A DNA stretch of 17,156 bases from UBA1757 sp963617485 (lineage in GTDB: Bacteria > Bacteroidota > Bacteroidia > Bacteroidales > UBA1402), in assembly GCA_963617485.1 (NCBI GenBank), contig CAVEPA010000019.1, forward strand, positions 1 through 17,156, written 5' to 3'. A program made the translations under genes and the position numbers. This document shows, piece by piece, positions 13,003 to 17,156 of the stretch (position 1 is the first letter of the stretch; each line of letters opens with the position of its first letter). Under the pieces are notes generated by a model. The model worked only from the letters and a program-made list of their open reading frames with translations, was not told the origin of the DNA and ran no database searches.

Positions 13003-14277
13003 TCATTCAATCAGATTGATATCACCACGTTTCACATATTCGATGCCATCGGAACCTTTGGCCGTGATGATATAGAAATAAACACCGGGGCTCACCGCCT
13101 GACCCTTGTAGGTTCCGTCCCAACCTTCATCGGGGTCGTCCCACTCGAAAAGCAGATTGCCCCAGCGGTTCAATATTTTGCCGTGGAAGGATATCAACGA
13201 CTCGTACGACACGCGGAAAAGATCGTTCTCGCCCGGTGTGGAGCGCGGCGTAAAGAAATTGGGACAATCGAGCGAGGATTCGGTAACGGTGATGGAAAAG
13301 ACGGTGGAATCTTTGCACTGCTGGCTGCTGGCCACGAGTTTCACCTTAAAAGTACCCGACTGATAAAAGGTGTGCTCTATGTCCTGACCATTGCGGTAAA
13401 GATAGTCTTGCTCAGAGCCTGGCGTGGTGTAGATATACCAGATACAGTAGTCGGTGGCGGGATTGGCATGGCTGTAGAATGCCACTTCGAGCGGTGCGGA
13501 ACCGGTCAGGCTGCTGCCCTCTTCTTCGGTTTTGAGCAGGCGGGCTACCGACCTGAGGTCGACACAGGCGGCCTCGTAGTTGCAAACGCTTTCGGCCAAA
13601 GGCAGGTTCCAGGCGCGCAGGAACTGGTCGCCCTGCAAAACAAACTGCACATCTTGCCGGGGCGCGTCTATCACAAACGACGAAACATAGCCGCTCTTGG
13701 TCACTTGTTTTTCCTCGTCGTGCCAAGCGGCGGATGCTTCGTCCCAAACAGCGTCGGTATAGCTGAGCAGGTGTTCGCGCTGCAAGGTGTAGGTGCGGCC
13801 GTTCAAGCCTTGATACTGCAAGTCGTCGCTGCAAGATGTGAGCACTATCTGCAAGGATTCGCCTATGTCGATGGCATCGGTGACGGGCTCCAGACTGCCG
13901 TACTGCAGGGGGTAATCCTGGTAGTCGATGACGTAACAGGCCTCTTCCTTGCCCCGATAGCTGACGATGTAAATGGTGTTGGGCTGGAGGGCCGTCAGAG
14001 CGGAGGCCCCGGCCTCCGCTCTGACGGCCTCTCCCTGCAACGCAGCGTCCGAACGACGCCATTGGCACTCCTCGGGCGCATCGCACTCGAAGTAGAGGCT
14101 ACCGTCGGCGAGTCCGTTGAACACCAGCACCGCCCCCAGGCCCGACGCAGCCGGAGGCAGGCAGCCTACCGGCTGCCTGCCTCCGGCGCTGCGCGCACCG
14201 ATAGCGGCCTCGGCCGGCTGTACGCCCGACAAAACCAGCAACAAGCAACATAGCCATTTAACAGAGGTAGTGTTCAT
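13003..14277 (-). CDS. T9SS type B sorting domain protein with PKD-like domain
   Basis: A 424-residue secreted protein, probably carried to the surface or outside by type IX secretion. ATG at 14277 was chosen over an in-frame TTG nine bases upstream. Residues 1-24 form a signal peptide (WLCCLLLVLSGVQPAEA). Residues about 255-332 resemble a PKD/Ig-like domain (TGSAPLEVAFYSHANPATDY; HTFYQSGTFKVKLVASS). Residues about 338-424 are a gliding-motility-type CHU_C domain (PF13585), with CPNFFTPRSTPGENDLF, KILNRWGNLLFEW, GWDGTYKGQAVSPGVYFYI and the closing VKRGDINLIE, which is the type B sorting signal. The middle (about 50-250) is unrecognised. Two strong inverted repeats interrupt the N-terminal region (codons 31-43 and 83-96). 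It is the first gene of the leftward run. Confidence 0.85.
   Translation of the reverse strand: MNTTSVKWLCCLLLVLSGVQPAEAAIGARSAGGRQPVGCLPPAASGLGAVLVFNGLADGSLYFECDAPEECQWRRSDAALQGEAVRAEAGASALTALQPNTIYIVSYRGKEEACYVIDYQDYPLQYGSLEPVTDAIDIGESLQIVLTSCSDDLQYQGLNGRTYTLQREHLLSYTDAVWDEASAAWHDEEKQVTKSGYVSSFVIDAPRQDVQFVLQGDQFLRAWNLPLAESVCNYEAACVDLRSVARLLKTEEEGSSLTGSAPLEVAFYSHANPATDYCIWYIYTTPGSEQDYLYRNGQDIEHTFYQSGTFKVKLVASSQQCKDSTVFSITVTESSLDCPNFFTPRSTPGENDLFRVSYESLISFHGKILNRWGNLLFEWDDPDEGWDGTYKGQAVSPGVYFYIITAKGSDGIEYVKRGDINLIE
13990..14029. repeat. 19-bp perfect inverted repeat in the T9SS cargo gene
   Basis: GGCCGTCAGAGCGGAGGCC (13990-14008) and its exact reverse complement (14011-14029) are separated by only two bases (CC). 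The element is very GC-rich and stays in frame, encoding about residues 83-96 (EAVRAEAGASALTA). Confidence 0.92.
14150..14187. repeat. 17-bp perfect inverted repeat in the T9SS cargo gene
   Basis: GCCGGAGGCAGGCAGCC (14150-14166) and its exact reverse complement (14171-14187) flank the loop TACC. Outside a small offset the flanks also pair (CGCAG on the left, CTGCG on the right). It encodes residues 31-43 (AGGRQPVGCLPPA), just after the signal peptide. Confidence 0.92.
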
Positions 14278-14305
14278 ATCTTTCAAGACTCCGCAAACAA
14301 GACGG

Positions 14306-14313
14306 CAAATTTA
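14306..14313 (-). promoter_or_regulatory. -7 box for the leftward T9SS cargo gene run
   Basis: On the minus strand TAAATTTG (14313-14306) fits TAnnTTTG and lies 28 nt before the ATG at 14277. No clear -33 TTTG is seen. It diverges from the box at 14337-14344. Confidence 0.5.
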
Positions 14314-14336
14314 CGACAAAATCTCCCGAAAACATA

Positions 14337-14344
14337 TATCTTTG
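14337..14344 (+). promoter_or_regulatory. -7 box for the LysM/periplasmic-binding gene
   Basis: TATCTTTG matches TAnnTTTG and ends 26 nt before the ATG at 14371. A T-rich TTTA lies at 14310-14313, 23 nt upstream, as a poor -33 candidate. Together with 14306-14313 it forms a compact divergent promoter region. Confidence 0.5.
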
Positions 14345-14370
14345 CGCAATTATACGCAAACCGACCATCG

Positions 14371-16128
14371 ATGATGAAACAGATTCTCGTAAGCCTTGCC
14401 TGTCTGCTCTGCTGCAGCCTTGCCCAGGCACAAAACAACACACAAGCCGCCTCGCAGGACAAGCAATCTATAGAAGTCATAGTACGCAACGGCAAACAGT
14501 ACTACCAATATATCGTCCAACCCAAGGAAACCATCTACGGATTGTCCAAGCGCTTCAACATCACGCAAGAAGAGCTGCTGGCCATGAATCCCTTCCTGGC
14601 GGAAGGCCTTAAAATCGGACAAGTACTCACCATCCCCGTCCTGCCTTCCATGACACCCACAGCCGAAACACCTGAAGCAGCCGCAGTTGAGGCACCGCTT
14701 GCCACCAAGCTCGACCTGACACCCCAGACCGAAGCCCTGCCAGCCGCCACACACAACGATGACGACAACGAGCCCGATGGCGACATGTACCAGTCCGACA
14801 ACGAACAGGTATATGTGGTGAGCAAGCGCCGCGAAAAACTCAGCGACATTTCCGAGAAATTCAACATCAGCATCGACAGTCTGAAATTGCTCAACCCCAA
14901 CATTCCCAAGGTTTTGCGACGCAATTCCGTCATTATCCTGCCCAACCGCAAAGAGGAAGAGCTCAACCGCAAGATAGACCGCATGGAACAGGAAATAGCA
15001 CTCAGCCAAGACTCCATACGCCGTTTGCTCGACCGCATCCAACACCAGACGGCCGGCAGCCAGCCCAAGGACAAGATTTCCGTCGGTCTGCTGCTGCCCT
15101 TTATGGTGGGCGACACCACGGGCTTCTCGCGCGAACGCTATATCGAGTTTTACGAAGGCCTGCTGCTGGCTGCCGACACGCTCAAGCGCTCGGGCCTCTC
15201 AGTCGACATCGCCGCCTACGACATCGGCAAGACGCTGTACCGCACCGAATACACCCTCAAACACAACGACCTGAGCCACCACGACTTTGTCATTGCCGCC
15301 GCCAACGCCGACCAGCTGCCCTATCTCTCGCAATGGAGCAAGCAACACAATGTCAAGCTGGTACTGCCCTTCAGTTCTCATATTGCCGAAACCGACAGCA
15401 ACACTTGCATCTATCAAGTGAACGCCCCCCAAAGCATGGTCTGCGACAAGCTGCTCAGCCTCGACACTTCGCGCTTTTCCAATCGCAATATCGTGCTGCT
15501 GCGCACGCCTCAGGAAGCCAACGATGAAAAGGCCCGCCTCTTCAAAGGTATACGCCGCCAGCTCCTCGACTATCACATTGCTTTCCACGAACTGATAGAA
15601 TACGAAGGCGATGACGATTTTCAAGACAGCATTGCCGCTCACCTTAGCAAGGAACGCGTAAATCTGATTATTCCCTGTGCCTCTTCTTTGGCCGAAGCCA
15701 ACCGCATCATTTCCATGGTGGGTGCCGTCATCAACTTTTTGCCTTCGGCTTACAAGACGGAGCTTTGGGGTTATCCCGAATGGATAGCGCTGAACAAGAG
15801 CAACATGCCCGTGCTTCACAACCTTAACACCTGTATCTACGGCAGTTATTTCGCCAATTACCAGCGTGAGGACGTCCGCCAATTCCAGCGCGACTACAGC
15901 CTCAGCTTCGGCAAAGACCTGATGAACACCTTCCCCTGCTACGCCATGATGGGTTACGATGTGATGGTCTATTTCAGCAGCTTGGCTTCGCAGCGCACTT
16001 TCGACATCAAGCCACTGCAGCACGAGATGGATTTCCACCAGACCCACGGCCAAAGCGGCTGGTACAACCAGAGGGTTTTCCTGATTTATTATCTGCGGCA
16101 GCAAGCCGTTTTCTCGAAAACTATCTAA
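14371..16128 (+). CDS. LysM-domain protein fused to a periplasmic-binding-protein-like domain
   Basis: A 585-residue exported protein. The start is MMK at 14371 (the second ATG at 14374 is equally possible), followed by a signal peptide ending SLAQA before QN. LysM module 1 spans about 43-89 (YYQYIVQPKETIYGLSKRF to GQVLTIP). After an acidic Ala/Pro/Thr-rich linker, LysM module 2 spans about 146-191 (VYVVSKRREKLSDISEKF to SVIILP). A charged, coiled-coil-like segment follows (192-225). Residues about 234-570 look like a type 1 periplasmic-binding fold (ISVGLLLPFMVGD, YIEFYEGLLLAADTL, DFVIAAANADQ, VKLVLPFSSH, YAMMGYDVMVYF), as in LivJ- or LpoA-like proteins. The LysM parts should bind peptidoglycan; the ligand or partner of the binding fold is unknown. 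A barrel gene follows after 13 nt. Confidence 0.85.
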   Translation: MMKQILVSLACLLCCSLAQAQNNTQAASQDKQSIEVIVRNGKQYYQYIVQPKETIYGLSKRFNITQEELLAMNPFLAEGLKIGQVLTIPVLPSMTPTAETPEAAAVEAPLATKLDLTPQTEALPAATHNDDDNEPDGDMYQSDNEQVYVVSKRREKLSDISEKFNISIDSLKLLNPNIPKVLRRNSVIILPNRKEEELNRKIDRMEQEIALSQDSIRRLLDRIQHQTAGSQPKDKISVGLLLPFMVGDTTGFSRERYIEFYEGLLLAADTLKRSGLSVDIAAYDIGKTLYRTEYTLKHNDLSHHDFVIAAANADQLPYLSQWSKQHNVKLVLPFSSHIAETDSNTCIYQVNAPQSMVCDKLLSLDTSRFSNRNIVLLRTPQEANDEKARLFKGIRRQLLDYHIAFHELIEYEGDDDFQDSIAAHLSKERVNLIIPCASSLAEANRIISMVGAVINFLPSAYKTELWGYPEWIALNKSNMPVLHNLNTCIYGSYFANYQREDVRQFQRDYSLSFGKDLMNTFPCYAMMGYDVMVYFSSLASQRTFDIKPLQHEMDFHQTHGQSGWYNQRVFLIYYLRQQAVFSKTI

Positions 16129-16141
16129 AAATCGCCGCCTT

Positions 16142-16819
16142 ATGAAGACAAGAAACCTCCTTATCGGCCTAGTGTCGGCCTTGAGCCTGTTGGCCCTGCC
16201 TTTGACGGCCACTGCCCAGCAATACGACCCGAACTTCGAGAGCGAACTTTATGTAGGCATGGCCGGCGGTGCCACTTTGTCCACCGTCACCCTGCAACCG
16301 CTATATGCCGACAAGAGTTTCCAACAAGGCTACGAAGGAGGATTTCTGCTGCGCTATATCGCCGAGAAGCATTTCGGCATCGAAACGGGGCTGTTGCTGA
16401 GCCAGGCCGGCTGGTCCGACGACTACGGCTACCTGTCTACCGACTATTATCACCGCAGCCTGCAGTTCATAGAACTACCCTTCCTTATGCATGCCTATCT
16501 GCAGAGCGGCAAGGCGCGGTTCTTTCTGAATGCAGGCCCCAAGTTCAGTTATTTTCTAAGCGAAAGCGAAGCTTACAACAACGAGGCATACGCTTCGCGC
16601 TACCCTTACTACAACAAGGCCACGGAGACCTATTTCCAATGGGGTATCATGGGCAACGCCGGTTTTGAGTTTCATTTGGGACGCATAGTTTGCGGCCTTA
16701 GCGGCGGCTACTATTACGGCCTGTCCGACATCTTCAGCAACCGCGTCACCGACCCCTTCGTCACTTCCAGCATCCAGCAGATAAACGCCCGCCTCTACCT
16801 GCTTTTTCAACTACAGTAA
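16142..16819 (+). CDS. Outer-membrane beta-barrel protein (porin-like)
   Basis: A 225-residue protein with a signal peptide (LLIGLVSALSLLALPLTATA before QQ) and an 8-strand-type barrel pattern fitting PF13568 (outer membrane beta-barrel family). Typical strand features are LYVGMAGGATLST, EGGFLLRYIAEKHFGIETGL, LQFIELPFLMHAYL, RFFLNAGPKFSYFLS and the terminal RLYLLFQLQ. The substrate, if any, is unknown. It starts 13 nt after the LysM/binding-fold gene and is probably co-transcribed. Its 3' end overlaps the convergent 97-residue gene by 13 bp (16807-16819). Confidence 0.85.
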   Translation: MKTRNLLIGLVSALSLLALPLTATAQQYDPNFESELYVGMAGGATLSTVTLQPLYADKSFQQGYEGGFLLRYIAEKHFGIETGLLLSQAGWSDDYGYLSTDYYHRSLQFIELPFLMHAYLQSGKARFFLNAGPKFSYFLSESEAYNNEAYASRYPYYNKATETYFQWGIMGNAGFEFHLGRIVCGLSGGYYYGLSDIFSNRVTDPFVTSSIQQINARLYLLFQLQ

Positions 16820-17100
16820 ACCGGCTCAAGTAGGGTTTCGTCGGGCCAGTTGGGAAGAAAGAACAGCGGAACGGGCTTGCCGCCTACAGCACTCCAGTCG
16901 ATACGCCGCACATAGGCAAAATCGGGCGCTCCGAAATCGAAGGAACGTCCGTACAGCAGAATGGCCCCACGCGTCGGGTCCAATTTCCACAGCCCGCCAC
17001 CATAAGGACATTGCTCACCGAAATCGAGCAAATCGCGGTGCATATATACATGGCCAAAACGCAGCACCCCGTCTTGGTTGATGATAAACTTCTGGTACAT
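16807..17100 (-). CDS. Conserved-looking 97-residue protein of unknown function
   Basis: A small soluble protein with ATG at 17100 and no signal peptide or membrane helix. It is rich in Gly, Asp, Tyr and Trp, with distinctive segments FGHVYMHRDLLDFGEQCPYG, GGLWKLDPTRGAILLYG and SFDFGAPDFAYVRRIDW. The only cysteines are in EQCPYG and at the penultimate residue. From memory it resembles short hypothetical proteins of Bacteroidales, but I know no function. Its codon use resembles the neighbouring genes, and it lies downstream of another leftward gene that ends within 20 nt. It overlaps the barrel gene tail to tail. Confidence 0.7.
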   Translation of the reverse strand: MYQKFIINQDGVLRFGHVYMHRDLLDFGEQCPYGGGLWKLDPTRGAILLYGRSFDFGAPDFAYVRRIDWSAVGGKPVPLFFLPNWPDETLLEPVYCS

Positions 17101-17119
17101 CCTTAGATATTCAGGTTGA

Positions 17120-17156
17120 CTACATTCTGTCCTTCAGTACCAAGGCGATGTTTTCC
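17120..17156 (-). CDS. 3' end of a leftward gene, cut by the window edge
   Basis: On the minus strand the last codons read ENIALVLKDRM then TAG (17122-17120), leaving 19 nt to the next ATG at 17100. Codon choice (ATC, GCC, CTG, AAG, GAC) matches the other genes. A rival open frame reads GKHRLGTEGQNVVNLNI and stops at 17105-17103, two bases before that ATG. The first frame looks more protein-like, but the fragment is too short to decide or to name. Confidence 0.4.
   Translation of the reverse strand, partial: ENIALVLKDRM

Noticed and set aside
13183..14253. Open frame of 356 codons on the plus strand
   Set aside because: Antisense to the T9SS cargo gene, whose signal peptide and sorting domain are clear.
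15199..16212. Open frame of 337 codons on the minus strand
   Set aside because: Antisense to the LysM/binding-fold gene and the barrel start; no domain seen.

Overview
The window looks like chromosomal core sequence from a member of the Bacteroidota, most likely the Bacteroidales. The reasons are several matches to the Bacteroidales promoter -7 box TAnnTTTG upstream of genes, a type IX secretion (T9SS) type B sorting domain, a DUF4491 protein, a LysM/periplasmic-binding fusion, PF13568-like and DUF2490-like outer-membrane barrels, and a UvrA of the variant that I recall from Bacteroidota. GC content appears to be a little above 50%. I cannot name the genus. No phage, IS element, CRISPR array or transfer signature was seen.

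Layout, left to right. (1) 1-411: a leftward gene start cut by the window edge, then a complete leftward tRNA-Lys(CTT) unit with its own promoter and Rho-independent terminator. (2) 412-2059, rightward: a secreted type B carboxylesterase and a three-helix DUF4491 membrane protein. (3) 6013-2044, leftward: four tightly packed genes encoding a VTC-type polyphosphate polymerase domain, a DUF4956 membrane protein, a DUF2490 outer-membrane barrel and a Cthe_2159-like beta-helix lipoprotein. Upstream of them, 23 nt away, lies serB (7278-6037). (4) 14277-7358, leftward: a T9SS type B cargo protein, a lytic transglycosylase, a divergent UvrA and a Uup-type ABC-F ATPase, all nearly touching or overlapping. 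(5) 14371-16819, rightward from a divergent promoter region: a LysM plus periplasmic-binding-fold protein and an outer-membrane beta-barrel. (6) The right end: a conserved-looking 97-residue leftward protein preceded by the tail of another leftward gene.

The most interesting region is the VTC/DUF4956/DUF2490/Cthe_2159 cluster. It has one component for each envelope layer: a cytosolic nucleotide-dependent polymerase domain, an inner-membrane protein, an outer-membrane barrel and a surface or periplasmic lipoprotein. This suggests an uncharacterised trans-envelope polymer (perhaps polyphosphate) system. A second theme is a set of long, perfect or near-perfect inverted repeats inside coding sequence, at 2359-2391, 7581-7634, 8401-8437, 13990-14029 and 14150-14187. 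The two in the T9SS cargo gene look like palindromic elements inserted in frame. A third is a UvrA that has lost a cysteine of its first CX2C...CX2C zinc site. Start codons were moved from in-frame TTG or distant ATG codons to better ATGs for the esterase, DUF4491, the beta-helix lipoprotein, the transglycosylase and the T9SS cargo.
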